A stretch of DNA of 64,000 bases from Histoplasma ohiense (GCA_017607445.1 JAEVHH010000005.1:3601001-3665000), one strand, 5' to 3'; numbered from the stretch's first letter, positions 1 through 11,411 are shown. Program-made: numbers and translations. The notes: generated by a model from the letters alone, not told the origin.

Positions 1-518
1 AACTGTTTTTAACCTTCCGCAAAGAAATGGAGGAAATGGCAAAGAAGACCAAGCGACTGGAAAAAGAAAACATGACACTAACTCGGAAACATGAACAGAC
101 GAACCGTAACATTTTAGAGATGGCGGAAGAACGAACTCGAAATAACGAAGAGCTCGAAAGATGGCGCAAAAAGAGCAACAACCTTGAAGCTCTCTGTCGA
201 CGTATGCAAGAGCAGGGAAGAGGCCAAGCCCTTGCCGGTGAGCTTGATGCGGTAGATGATGAAGGAACAGAAAGTGAATACGATGATGAATATGAAGATG
301 AAGAGGACGATGAAAACTCTAGTGACGAGGGAGTATACGAGGAGCATCATCATCACCACCATCACCACCACCACCAGCATAATGGGGAACATCAAAATTC
401 ACCAGCGATAAACCGAGCTCCGGACGGCAAACCCTTTTTTGGACCACCACCACCACCAGCACTTGTGGAGACAAAACCTAATGGGCATCGTGGTGTTGTA
501 AATGGGTACAGGCATTAG
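1..518 (+). CDS. Taxilin-family coiled-coil protein, C-terminal part (5' end outside window)
   Basis: The frame is open from base 3 to the left edge, so the first visible ATG (27) is internal and the gene begins upstream. The visible residues start with a charged heptad-type coiled coil rich in K, E, R and L. It ends in RRMQEQGR, which matches the end of the taxilin coiled-coil domain (myosin-like coiled-coil family, PF09728). Taxilins bind syntaxins and are linked to vesicle traffic; the role in this fungus is inferred. After the coil come an acidic stretch (EYDDEYEDEEDDE), a run of ten histidines and a proline run, all low complexity. Family call is from recognition of the coil sequence, fairly sure. 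Confidence 0.8.
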   Translation, partial: LFLTFRKEMEEMAKKTKRLEKENMTLTRKHEQTNRNILEMAEERTRNNEELERWRKKSNNLEALCRRMQEQGRGQALAGELDAVDDEGTESEYDDEYEDEEDDENSSDEGVYEEHHHHHHHHHHQHNGEHQNSPAINRAPDGKPFFGPPPPPALVETKPNGHRGVVNGYRH

Positions 519-1271
519 AGGGATGAAACAAATCACAACTCACAAAAAAAAAAAAAAAAAGAAAAAAAAATCGATGAAAAAAAGGAAAAAGAAAAACAAA
601 ACCCCAGAAAACCAGAAATATAACAAGGAGAGGTAGCAGAAACGGTATCTATCTATCCTACCGCACTGTTACTATTCAATCAAGGATTACTTGTTTCTAT
701 ACAGGTTGAAATGGCAATTAACTGGTTGGATAACTTTTCGGTATTTTCTTAGTGATACGGCGGGTGTTTCCTATTTCTGTTACTCCCGCCGCCTCATCTC
801 TGTACTGCCTTTGCTTCTGTTTCTTTTACTTGTTAGAGTTACGTCTTGTCGGTTGTTTGTTCCTGTTTCCTCCCCATATTTATTCAATGCCACTTTCGTG
901 TACTACGACCATGACTGTCAGATACACGGTATAGATGAGAATTTTTCAATGATTCCTGCCAATGATATATTTAGCGATAACCAAAATGTCAGCAGCTTTG
1001 GTTTAAAATCCAAGGCGTGTATATGGCAGTATCTTCGAAGAATCTAGCTCGAGTCGGATATTGCTTTGAGTTCCTGGCAAAGTAGAGAGCATATCAAGCA
1101 TCCTGGTCGCCGAACATGTCTCCTCCGTCAGCCATACCTCTCTATATAATCTGATGAAAGAATGAACCTCTTTCCATCATAATTAAACTGACACAGACGA
1201 GACTAAAAATATTTATATACAGTGTCAAACAAACCTAGACTACATACCAAATCGTAAACCCCAGATGACAA
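519..1271. other. Convergent intergenic region, no gene seen
   Basis: 3' flanks of two convergent genes. It starts with an A/G-rich tract at about 541-600 that may serve as the taxilin 3' UTR. Open frames here lack family similarity and fungal splice context. Confidence 0.6.
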
Positions 1272-2312
1272 TCACAACTTACTTCCCTCCTTCAAGTATC
1301 CATGCCCTACCTTCAACATATGCACCGCCTCCTTAACCATTTCCTCCACAATCTGCCCTGCAGGCTTAATATCCTTCACAACAGCTGCAACATGCCCCAT
1401 CAAAAACGGAATATCAACATCCTTCCCCTCGTCAAAGTCTTTCGTAATAGGCACCACCCCCGCATCCGTGAGCCTCTTAATTTCCTCCGGCCTCGCATGC
1501 CACGCCTTTATATAGTCATTCGGCAACACCCGCAGTGGCCGCCCAGACACAACAAGCGTGGTAACCGTATCGCCAAACCCAGCATCCACTACCGCCTCCT
1601 TATGCATCCGGCTGGCCCCGCTCTCCTCCGACGCCACAAAGCGCGTACCAACCCACACCCCGGAAGCACCCAGCATCAGCGACGCAGCCAGACTGCGCCC
1701 GTCACTGACGCCGCCAGCAGCAACAACCAGTGCGGGCTGCCCAGTCAGCGGGCTCTTGTGCTTGCGCGCTACGTCCACGACCGCGGGGATCAGGACGGAG
1801 AAAGGCACGTCTCCGGTATGGCCACCGCCCTCACCGCCCTGCGCGCACACAATATCCACCCCGGCCGCCAGCGCCTTCTCCGCATGCTTGGGCGCGCCGA
1901 CCATATTCATAACCAAGATGCCCGCCTCGTGCAGTCGCTTGATAGTGTGTGCCGGCGGCACGCCGACGGCAGAGACAAACAACTTCGCCCCATGTTTAAT
2001 GGTCACCTCAATGAGATCATCGAGTTTCCCATGCGTGTAGTCGTGGTTGGTCTTGCGGGCGCCCTCGCCGACCTTAGGCAGCGCGAGGTCAACGCCGAAG
2101 GGCAGGTCGGGGCGTTTCAGGTATGATTTTAGCTCTGTGAGCATCTCGTCGAGCTGGTCAGGGGTGTAGCCCAGTCCGCCGACGGTGCCCAGGCCTCCTG
2201 CATTGGAGACGGCGGCGGCAAGGGGGCCGCCTGATGTCCGGGCCATACCGGCCAAGAGTATGGGGTGTTGGATGCCGAGGAGGCTTGTGAGCGGAGTGGT
2301 TATTTGAGACAT
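1272..2312 (-). CDS. Nitronate monooxygenase (2-nitropropane dioxygenase family) with peroxisomal signal
   Basis: Single-exon 346-residue protein. Family knowledge: an FMN-dependent TIM-barrel enzyme that oxidises alkyl nitronates such as propionate-3-nitronate to aldehyde plus nitrite. Visible features are the N-terminal GIQHPILLAGMA segment, the glycine-rich AGGLGTVGGLGY loop, the central CAQGGEGGGHTGD motif with the His typical of the family, and the AAGGVSDGR then GASGVWVGTRF phosphate/FMN-binding region. Length is normal. The last three residues before the TGA are SKL, the canonical PTS1, so the enzyme is predicted to enter peroxisomes, where H2O2 and nitronate by-products would be handled. 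No intron signs. It converges on the taxilin gene. Confidence 0.93.
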   Translation of the reverse strand: MSQITTPLTSLLGIQHPILLAGMARTSGGPLAAAVSNAGGLGTVGGLGYTPDQLDEMLTELKSYLKRPDLPFGVDLALPKVGEGARKTNHDYTHGKLDDLIEVTIKHGAKLFVSAVGVPPAHTIKRLHEAGILVMNMVGAPKHAEKALAAGVDIVCAQGGEGGGHTGDVPFSVLIPAVVDVARKHKSPLTGQPALVVAAGGVSDGRSLAASLMLGASGVWVGTRFVASEESGASRMHKEAVVDAGFGDTVTTLVVSGRPLRVLPNDYIKAWHARPEEIKRLTDAGVVPITKDFDEGKDVDIPFLMGHVAAVVKDIKPAGQIVEEMVKEAVHMLKVGHGYLKEGSKL

Positions 2313-3462
2313 GGTAAATATGTGGTGAGAGGAGACAGTTTCGCACGGGGTGCGGGGGGGTTATCAAGCTTTCGGAGGGGAGAAGGTGGAAAGGGGTGTA
2401 TATCTATTATTTGAAGGGCTCGGCTGTACGTGGGAGCTCGCAGTTTTTATCAATCGGGAAATCAATGGGAATATAAAATGAAGAGCACTCTGAGGCGGAG
2501 CTTTCAATGGCTGTGAAAAGCGGCTGACTTTCTTCCTGGTTCCGGAATACCAAGGGATTTTATTATCAGATTAACGAAATAGCAAATGCAATGTTGGACA
2601 TCGCTGTTCTTTTTATGTTTTCTTTATCTGTCTCTCCTTTGCCCAGGTGTTTTGGCTCTTCTCCTCCCCAGTCGCTTGAGGAGTTGTTGGACCGCGGTTC
2701 AACGTTCACTTGGGATTTAAAAGCTATTTTTGCACCGAGGCTAAGTTCGTTCGTTAGCTTCGATTCCCATCTGGTTCCATATGAAGCAATGTTCTGGTTT
2801 TAGCTTGGACAAAGGGGAAGGAAAGAGGCTGTAAAGTTGTAGCTGTAGCTATCCCTAACATTTTCAAGGAGTATTTAAAAAGGCTCGAAGGCATTTGTTG
2901 GATCTCAACTAAATAGTGGGAGCATCCGCCCAAAGTCAAAACCACCGCTTCAATTCTTCAAATGTAGTATGGATATCTCGAAAAGCGAAACAAACTCGTT
3001 CATTGAGACGCGGGGAATAAATGAGGGCAGCGGGAATCATCTGAACTACGACCCTCGGCCGATTTCTATAAGCGACGTCGTCACAATGTAAGGAAGAATG
3101 GTCCGCGAAATTGTTTGTTTTGCAAGTCCACAGAAACAATTCTCTTAATTCTCTTATGTTGGTTTGTGTTTAGAATTTCACCGTTGGAGATTGCTTCTAA
3201 TGGAACAACAACATCGTGGATAGAATAAAGCAGAGAATACTGGAACTAAATATTTTTTGAGAAGGGGGGAACGGGGAGGAGGAAAGCCGGAAGCCGGAAA
3301 CCATCAAAATTCTAATTATATATTGAACATGACTTTGCCTTGTCCCGCAATCAAAAACAATCAAAAACAAGCCGAATCCCAGCAAGGAGGAACGCCATTG
3401 AAATGCGCACAAAAATTCCGTAAAAACTAAAACAAAGTTCATCCCTTTCGAGCTCAAGCTTC
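2313..3462. other. Intergenic region, no gene seen
   Basis: Promoter side of the nitronate monooxygenase and 3' side of the phospholipase D-like gene. Short open frames here show no family signature. Confidence 0.55.
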
Positions 3463-4941
3463 TCATGACTCGTAAACAGTTCTAGTATATTTCTCAATAT
3501 CCTTCAGCAGCACCCCGTGGAGAATCTCCTTCGCCACTTCTGCCGAGTATAGCGCAACCCCAACCTCCTGGCTCGTAAACCAGCTGGCACGATCCATATT
3601 TCCACTGCCAAAGAGAACCACCTTCTCATCGACAATCGTGAGCTTCAAATGCGATTTGGCAAATGCGGTTTCGCCACTAATATCCCGGCCTTTCCTCGCG
3701 GCCCTCCACTCCCTAATGGACAGTTTCCCCGGCTTCTTCACATCCGGGCTTTCTTCCCCGCCGTCTGTTGCCTTTGCCGCCCATGCACCCAACACGCGTT
3801 TATGTAGCTTGCTCAGTGATTTTATGCAGCACCCTGTGGTCGTCCCTGACGTGGCCAGCTGCTCCGTCACCATTAGGTTCGTGTTTGTAATAATGGTGAC
3901 ATTAATGCCCCGTTCCAGCGCTCTCACCAACCCCTGGATCACAGGCTTCGCGGTAATGTTTGGCGTGGTGATGTATATGTCGCGTTCCGCATTCGCAAAC
4001 AGGAACTTCGTGAACGCATTCAGCGGCGTGCGTGGCTCTGACCTTGGCGCGCGGCACATATTACATGGCCGGAAAGCCGGGTTTTGATGGTGCGATGACG
4101 GTAGGAAAAGCGTCTGTATCTCCCGGTTCGCGGGGATGTTGGCGAACGATTTTAAGAGTCGACCTTGGAGTTTCGTTGATTGGTCTTTGAGTGGTGGGAG
4201 ATTCACATCAGCCGTAGCTGGAAATGCTACATCTCCGGCCACTCCCTGTAGCCGCAGCGTCTCGGGGTTCCAAACCTCAGCCCAGAATTTATGGAATTTC
4301 TCAACGATGCTGCCCTTCAGGCGAAAAGCGCCTTCGTACCATGACTCCCAACTGACGTTGCAACTGGGTACCCAGACGAATTTACGATCGACAATGACGA
4401 ATTTCGGATGCATGACGGAGAAAGGCCGAATGAAGATGGATTTGACGGTTAAATCTAGTCCGGGGATTTCGTCCGGGGCGGGAAGCTTGAGCTTCTCGTT
4501 CCACTCCGTCGGGTCGTAGACGTATCCATCTGCTGATTTGATGTGTCGTAGTTTCTGCAAAAGAGAGACGGACGAAAGACAGATGTAGACTTTGATGTTT
4601 TCAGTGGTAGTAGTATGCGTGGTGCCGTCTGCTCGTTTCTTAACGACCTTTTCGGACAGGGCACGGAGGGCGTCGCATAGTCGTAGTCGAGATTTCGACA
4701 TGGTAGCCCAGAAACAGGTCACGAAGACGACCTCCCGCTCCGCTGTCTCAATATCTGGACAGATGTAGTCGCTCAGGATACTCAACCCTGTTCCTGTGCA
4801 GAAGGATGGCTCCGCTGAATCTGTGCTTGCCGAGTCGTTGAGGGAGGATACCTCGTGTCCCTCCAACGGGTCTGTTGCGACGTGTTGGCGCCATTTTTCA
4901 AAGGAATATGGCGAGTTGGCCATGTTATTCAGTCCATTCAA
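3463..4941 (-). CDS. Phospholipase D-like protein with two HKD motifs
   Basis: Single-exon 492-residue protein. Two catalytic-type motifs are visible: H178-x-K180-x4-D185 (MHPKFVIVD, followed by VPSCN) and H431-x-K433-x4-D438 (SHLKLTIVD, followed by GSGNMD). Each sits in the usual context of the PLD superfamily, which forms one active site from the two halves through a phosphohistidine intermediate. The second repeat also carries the FTKFLFANAERDIYITTPN core strand. No PX/PH or C2 domain and no signal peptide are seen, so it is not classical Spo14-type PLD. Substrate (phospholipid, cardiolipin or nucleic acid) cannot be told. An alternative in-frame start is the Met at residue 7. Confidence 0.88.
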   Translation of the reverse strand: MNGLNNMANSPYSFEKWRQHVATDPLEGHEVSSLNDSASTDSAEPSFCTGTGLSILSDYICPDIETAEREVVFVTCFWATMSKSRLRLCDALRALSEKVVKKRADGTTHTTTTENIKVYICLSSVSLLQKLRHIKSADGYVYDPTEWNEKLKLPAPDEIPGLDLTVKSIFIRPFSVMHPKFVIVDRKFVWVPSCNVSWESWYEGAFRLKGSIVEKFHKFWAEVWNPETLRLQGVAGDVAFPATADVNLPPLKDQSTKLQGRLLKSFANIPANREIQTLFLPSSHHQNPAFRPCNMCRAPRSEPRTPLNAFTKFLFANAERDIYITTPNITAKPVIQGLVRALERGINVTIITNTNLMVTEQLATSGTTTGCCIKSLSKLHKRVLGAWAAKATDGGEESPDVKKPGKLSIREWRAARKGRDISGETAFAKSHLKLTIVDEKVVLFGSGNMDRASWFTSQEVGVALYSAEVAKEILHGVLLKDIEKYTRTVYES

Positions 4942-5894
4942 TGAATATTTCGTCTTGCTGGATAGACAAACTATAGCTCGAGTGATTTTAGTTGCAGCTT
5001 ACTGCACTGATACGCTATCTGCTCTTTTGGCAGCAATAGCTGAGATTAAGTGAGTTGACGGAAAAATGTCTCTCCTCCGTTGCATCAAATCCGGGAATAT
5101 TATCAACAACATCCTTTATCAAATTGTAGGCTCTGGGGGGGGTGTTGGAGGTTAAAAATGTTTGAAACTTTTAATTAGCTTCAAACAACTGCCTTGAAAC
5201 TAAATTCTGCTGGTTGACGATAAGGGGACTGGTCAACCTTCTTCCACCAACGGTCCTGGATGATGGATCATAATTCATTGTGTACGTGAAACCTTGCTTT
5301 CCGTCTTCGACCTGTTGCTGGTATAGACTTCAGACTACTGTTGTTTTGTTTGTCCCTTGTTCAATGGCGACATGAAATGTCACCCAAACCAAAATTTCAT
5401 TTTTAAAACAGATTAACCTAGTAATCGATATCGAAATTCTAGAAAGGATGGCCCACACTACTCCCAATTGTTTGGAACGTGGGCTCCCTTTGATCCCCCG
5501 ATACATGGCCCCATGCGGCCGCGGCAAAAACACCTCTTGTTTCGTTTCCTTTCGACATGTCGCACTGGAAGAGTTGGTTGCTAACGAGAAGTTCATGACG
5601 GCTCAATGCTAGAGATCACCTCCATTGTACCCCTGGCATATCCACAACTTGACCAGAGAGCAAGCCTGCATACTACCTATCCTATTTCATAGAGACGTCA
5701 TTGCCTTTGACGCCATCACTAATTCGCCATGTTAACACATAAGGCATAAGATATGGAAAAATAATAAAAAAAAAAAAATAATAAAAAAAAAAAAAAAAAA
5801 AAAAAAACCCATGGGAAAACTGATAACAAAGACTGGAAAGCAGCGATGAAACAAAGAAACACGGTAGAGTAAAAAAAGTTAACGAAAAGAAAAA
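4942..5894. other. Intergenic region with A-rich tract, no gene seen
   Basis: Upstream flank of the PLD-like gene and 3' flank of the small secreted/membrane protein. Near-continuous A/T runs lie at about 5761-5807. Nothing else is recognised. Confidence 0.5.
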
Positions 5895-6242
5895 TCACAA
5901 CCTCTCAAACAGTACAATGACGACACACACAAGCGCAGAGATGGCCAGCAAGGCGAAATAGATGGGTGTCTTCTTTGGCGCCGTATTGTGTCCTTCTCCC
6001 CCGGAAGCCGGTTAGGGGTGCTCTCCAACTGCCCCTTCAGGAGCCATCACAAGCGAACCATGTAGACTCCGTTGCTCATGGCCCTTTGGACGTCCAATGG
6101 TGCTGATTGAGTCAAATTGTTGCTGTCCGGTCGGTAGAGCTGTGGTGAGGGTGAGGAGGTTGAAGAGACAGATGGTGAAGAGTGACAGGTTGATGACTAC
6201 CAGTGTTCTAGCGCTGCCATGGGTGGAGGAGAGGATCTTCAT
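5895..6242 (-). CDS. Small signal-peptide protein; stop codon inside a putative intron separates it from a C-terminal membrane anchor
   Basis: From the ATG at 6242 an N-terminal hydrophobic segment (LVVINLSLFTICLFNLLTL, then TTALP) looks like a signal peptide, followed by a short polar region. The unspliced frame stops at TAA 6012-6014 after 76 residues. The same frame continues past this stop into KKTPIYFALLAISALVCVV, a strong membrane segment, and ends at TGA 5895-5897. A 63-nt intron (6058 down to 5996; GTTCGC...CTAAC...GAG) would remove the stop and keep frame; the TAA is itself part of the CTAAC branch site. Splicing would give about 94 residues with a tail anchor. The donor and acceptor are weak, so an alternatively spliced gene, stop readthrough or a decayed gene are all possible. 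Family not recognised. Confidence 0.45.
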
Positions 6243-7325
6243 TTTGAAAGGCTGCAGGTTAACTGATATATATCCTACTTTATGGTCGGGGAGAAGAAGC
6301 AGGAGGGGTCAACCATAGAAGCTGTTTCAGGGATACATCAGACGGTCGGCAGGGATCACTTTATCAGCATGGATCGCATACCGTGTATCAGGAGCACAGT
6401 CAGTACGGATTGAACAGCACACCGCAAGTAGTTTCCATTCACCAGAAGATGGTATCGCTCAGCGCGAAAGGGTGTGGAAATGCTTGTCAAAGAGATTGCC
6501 ATGCCATTGAATTGTCCTAGCTGTCACATCTTGGTGCCAACGTGTTGTGGACAGCTAAACCGCTACGGCAGCGGCGTTGATCGTGGTTGGCCGGGCCCGG
6601 GGCCAGGATTGCGCGGCTCAGGAAGGCGGCTCAGCGGCATCTCCATGTACCGATTGCCGGACCTCGACTGGCGAGCAGAGCAGAGGAACAGCTGCCGGCT
6701 ACTCGTCAGTCTGCGCATATTCCACTATTTATTGAGGATTGTCCCTCCTTGATGAACTTGGTCACGCTAGAGGCGTGCTGCGTCTTGCTGGAATAATGAA
6801 AGCGAGGATTGGATTCTCTCCTGCTCGTCTGCTTGTAGCAAATTACCAGTAGTTAGTAATAGTATTACTATTAGTTAACCCTGGCGGGAAGTAGATCAAC
6901 CTCCCCATCATCTAGCATGGCATACATTGCGCAGTTGCAGACACAGAATGCTGCGAACTCCATTGAACACTGAAAGCGACCGGTGGATCCTGGAAAGTGC
7001 CTTGAAGATCGGCATTGCTGCTTGAGGGTGCCACTGTCCATGGATTATGGATTTTATTGGTGCATTTGCCGCCAAATTCCCAAGAGCAGCGCGCTTATCG
7101 GATAAGTCACATGTCACTTTACCACTCTCTCACGTGCTAATTCGTTCGCAAAAACGCGTTGGAGATGGTAAGTCGTCGCGTCGCTTTTCGTCTTTGGCGA
7201 TGTCGAATCTGCATGATTAAGGACGGCAGATCTTGACATTCCGTTGTTGAGAAAATTAATGTTTCACACTTCCTCTCTTGGCCACTCGTCCATAGCCCAA
7301 GAGATCTTCTCGCAGATTGACAAAG
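6243..7325. other. Intergenic region, no gene seen
   Basis: Upstream of both flanking genes (divergent arrangement). Open frames near 6474-6796 and 6908-7117 have no splice logic or family signature. Confidence 0.5.
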
Positions 7326-9512
7326 ATGGCCTTGGACGATCCCGTGGAGCAATTCCTCCGCCCGCCAGGGTATGCGGCATCCCTTCCAACATAAAAATCC
7401 CCCCTTCCCATTGCGTAGCATGCCGGAGGTGGTAAATACTGTTAAATGGTTTACAAGCTGACACTTGATCCGTGCCAGTGATGATGAGGAGTTTGCGCCG
7501 GTGTATCGGCAGCCTTCGGCGTACTCACCGCTTGCTACCTTCGTCTTGCCAAGGGGGGAAATGAGGCACTATCAGCAGCAGTATGCTGATATTTACTTTT
7601 TGCGGTTGGCGAGATTGAAACCTACCGTTGCTGAAATCGCAGTCGCGGCGTGGGAAGGGTTTAATGTATGTAAATGTCATTTTCTTCATATCTATTCGGG
7701 ACTTTGGCCTTTTGTTCGGGTGGAATTGAATGCCTCAAGTACGTTATCATGGGTTACGAACTTGGAGTGCTTCCCACCGTTTTATTTCAGTGTACTAAGT
7801 TGGCTTCTTACGACAGATTGCAGGAGAGTATGCAAAGCGAGTAGACAGAGTACTTGACGTACGGCAAGGCGAACTGTGTTGGGTCGCTGGCACGATCTAT
7901 ATGGATCTTCCACTGAAACCTAACATTTTAGACGACATCTCAAAAGAAGTAAGCCAGTCGATATTTGGAAGCTCGAATTTATTGATTGATTTATTTTATC
8001 ATTCGTATGTCTCCCGCTTTAATTTAATCTAACGATATTATCAGCATTGGACTGCCGCTCCGCCCGTTCGAAGAACATATGTTGACCCTTCAAATCAAGC
8101 ATTGACAAAGACAATGCTAGAAGATGAGTCTGGCCGTTTGCAGCTGACCGGAACTTTACTTCAATCGTCTCTTCTCGTCACAGGGGCAATAGTTGCGGTC
8201 CTCGGCACGGAGAACGCCAATGGCGATTTTGAGGTGATCGATATTAAGGTACCTGATCTACCACCTCAACCCGAGCGCTGGGAGAGGTCATCTGCTCCTC
8301 AAGAGTCTGCGAAGCGGAAGCACAGCTCCCTCGAAGCAAGCAGTGACAGCATTGAAGGAAGAAGAAAAAAGATAGCTCTAGTCAGCGGTCTTAACATCAC
8401 CGGCACGTCTGGAGATACAGTCGCCCTCTCCCTCTTAACGGAATACCTTCTCGGATATAACGAGTTTCCCACTCAAACACAAAACAACAATAACCCCCCA
8501 TCTTCATCCCAGATAACCCGCCTCATAATTGCCGGAAATTCCCTCAGAAGCAGCATGATCATCTCTCAATCCGAAGCCGAGAATGCTGATCCCGCGCTGG
8601 CGAAAAAGCGCCACGCTCCTAAAAAGCATGGCTACGATGCCACAGCTTACAACGCTTCGCCCATCAATCATTTCGATACATTCCTTGCCGAGATCCTCCC
8701 TAGTATTCCCATAACCCTCATGCCCGGCGAAACCGATCCTGCGAATTTCTCATTGCCCCAGCAGGAAATCCACAGGGCCATGTTTCCGCGTTCAAAAGCC
8801 TATTGTTCTGCAGCGCGCCCGGGAGCGGCTGAGCCCGCTGCGGAACCGGGTTGGCTAGATAACGTGACGAATCCCTGGGAAGGTGATGTGGAAGGCTGGA
8901 GGTTTTGGGGCTGCAGTGGGCAGAATGTTGACGATGTGCTTCGCTACATAGATTTGGAAGTGGAAGGGGATACTCTTCAGGGCAGTGAAAGTGACAAGGA
9001 CGGTGAGGCGCGATTACGACTAATGGAAGCAATGCTAAGATGGCGGTGTGCTGTGCCCACTGCTCCGGATACGTTATGTAAGTTTTTTTTTTTTTTTTTT
9101 TTTTTTTTTTGGATGTTTTGTTCTCTTCCTCCCTGGCCCCCGTTATCCTCGACGTTTTGATTTGTATCGCCTACAAGACGCACCCATTAACCTTCTTTTC
9201 CTTTGTTCAGGGTGCTACCCTTATCAAACTCACGACCCATTCACTCTCCAATCCTGTCCGCACGTTTTCTTTGCAGGGAACCAACCAAGTTTCCGAACGG
9301 GAATTGTCGAAGCTTCCACTACCTTATCTTCGGCAGATAATGGCGAGGAGCAAGGCACCCGCGTGCGCGTAATAGCGCTTCCGAAGTTCAGCCAGACGGG
9401 CGAGATCGTGCTCGTTGATGCGGAAACGTTGGAATTGGAAGTTGTGAAGTTTGGTACCTTTGAGAAGGAGAACCTTGAGGTGAATGGCGATAGCGAGATG
9501 AAAATGGAGTAG
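7326..9512 (+). CDS. POL31: DNA polymerase delta subunit 2 (B-subunit, POLD2/Pol31/Cdc1)
   Basis: Five exons: 7326-7369, 7479-7665, 7817-7948, 8045-9077, 9211-9512, giving 565 residues in one frame with GT/AG borders throughout. The product is the structural B subunit of replicative polymerase delta, which joins the catalytic subunit to Pol32; nuclear. It starts with MALDDPVEQFLRPPG. The OB-fold part includes RVLDVRQGELCWVAGTIYM and the inactive calcineurin-like phosphoesterase part includes IALVSGLNITGTSGDT, ITLMPGETDPAN, GCSGQNVDD and PHVFFAGNQ. These are hallmark segments of the POLD2 family. It is somewhat longer than the usual 450-500 because of polar insertions after residues 160 and 240. 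Intron 4 opens with a run of about 22 T. Confidence 0.93.
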
Positions 9513-10123
9513 GGCGTGCACTTCTCTTTTCTTATAGTCCATGATTAATAATTTGTTGGGAATTATTCACGCACGTCTTATGTATCACGGCTAGCTGTTT
9601 GAGCGGGGGGGTATATTGCTGCCTCCATGCTTAAAGAAAACACTGAGACGTCGGCATAGTAGCTTCATTATGATTACAGAACGACATAATCGCCATAAAC
9701 AAATAGATATAGCGAAGCACATTAGAATTTCCTCTCTTGGGCGATCAGAAAATCATTTTTATCATGTTATTCAAATTTGCGATGAACTTGTACTTTCGCA
9801 CTGATTTACCAAATTACTCTCAGATGGAGACCCTAATTTCCTATCTTGGTAAGTTCCCACTCTGCACAAAGGAACGGGGGAGAAGAAAGCAATAAATCCC
9901 TTCTTTATGTACTAGTATTACAAATTCATGTCCAATCCCAAACTCATTTCCCCGCCATCATATTAGAATTATATAAAAATCAATCTTAATCATTACCTCA
10001 TCCCGCTTCATTCCCCCGGTTTCGCCCTCATGAGCCACAACGCATACCGTACATATCACACAAGGACGCTTCGAGTTTGAGAAGAGCCTTGATCTATTCC
10101 GTAACGAATTGGCAAATTGAACT
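9513..10123. other. Intergenic region, no gene seen
   Basis: 3' flank of POL31 and promoter of the GNAT gene. AT-rich; no supported open frame. Confidence 0.5.
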
Positions 10124-11411
10124 ATGCTCATCAACGAAAAGACCGGTATGTAATGAATGCAACATAATACTTCCATGGATAAATAAATACCATGCTTGCC
10201 GCCAACAAACCGAGCTCGCTCAGCCCAACTCAAGACATGCAACATATTAATTAATTAATTCTTTATATCATTTTTCGTGTCGATGTTGACGAAATATCAT
10301 ATCAATTCCACCTTGCAATCATTATTTATACCCATCCCACAAAATATAGCTACACAAATCCAGATCTCGCTAACTGACACAAACTTACAGCCCTATCGTC
10401 CTCCCGTGTCCTGCTCGTCCCATACTGCAAGCACCATGTGCCGCAGTACCATGAGTGGATGAAAGACCCCGTAGGTCTATATATATTTACATATTGTAAT
10501 TCTCATTAGCGAAAAAATAATAAGGATAGTAATAATGATGATGATGATGATAACAAATGATAATATCAAACACACAGGAGATCCAACAAGCCACCGCTTC
10601 CGAACCATTAAGCCTCGAGGAGGAATACGCCATGCAAACCAGCTGGCGCACCGATGCGGATAAATTAACATTTATAATCTGTTTGCCGCTTCGTCAAACG
10701 CTACAATCATCATCATCATCATCATCATCTTCTTCTTCTTCACCATCTTCGTTACCAGGTGGGGCTGTGGCTCGTGTTGCTTCAACTGCAGAGGATGTAA
10801 ACGCCGGCCAACCAGCAGAGGTGCGAGCTACGGCACCGCTGACTGATCCACATATCGATGCCTCAGCATCAATGCTGGGAGACGTGAATTTGTTTCTGAG
10901 ACTAGATGCGGACGATGAAAGAGGTGGCAACGGCCATCTCCCTGCTGCTGCTGGTGGTGGTGGTAGCAGCGCAAGAGTCGTCGGTGAAATAGAACTTATG
11001 ATAGCAGAGAAAGTGAAGCAGGGTAAGGGGTATGGGAGGGCTGGACTGGTATGTTTTTTGAAGTATATTGCGGACCATGAGGTGGAAATTATGAGGGGGT
11101 TTGTTTCTTCGTTATCGTCTGCTGCTGGGGGCGCTGCTGCTAACGATAACTGGAGACGGGACGAGACAAAACTAGGAAAAGTGGTAGCGGGAGAGGGAAA
11201 ACTAGCATATCTGTCTGCTAAGATTGGCGCTGGTAATGCGCGCAGTCTGGGGTTGTTTCTGAGTTTGGGGTTTACGAAGGTGTCTGATGAGCCGAATGTG
11301 TTTGGGGAGGTGGAGTTAAGGAGGGGAGGATTGGGTGGGGATGAGGGGGAGCAGTTGTTGAGAAGGTGTGGGGTGGAGGAGTATATGGAGTTGGGCTATG
11401 AACGGGGATGA
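10124..11411 (+). CDS. N-acetyltransferase 9-like GNAT protein
   Basis: Three exons: 10124-10145, 10391-10470, 10578-11411, giving 311 residues. The 22-nt first exon (MLINEKT plus one base) was placed because it supplies ATG, phase and a GTATGT donor, and joins to LSSSRVLLVPYCKHHVPQYH. Exon 2 ends YHEWMKDP and exon 3 begins EIQQATASEPLSLEEEYAMQ, the conserved NAT9 N-terminal block. Later GEIELMIAEKVKQGKGYGRA is the GNAT acetyl-CoA-binding motif A, and ARSLGLFLSLGF is motif B. NAT9 relatives acetylate protein N-termini or lysines; the substrate here is unknown. Poly-Ser (about residue 67) and a Gly/Ala-rich insert lengthen it beyond the usual 200-250 residues. Confidence 0.88.

Noticed and set aside
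114..395. Antisense frame rich in V, M, I and F opposite the taxilin tail
   Set aside because: It is the complement of the acidic and His-run codons, not a membrane protein.
1302..2126. Long open frame antisense to the nitronate monooxygenase
   Set aside because: Shadow of a GC-biased gene; composition is Arg/His/Pro-rich and it has no family signature.
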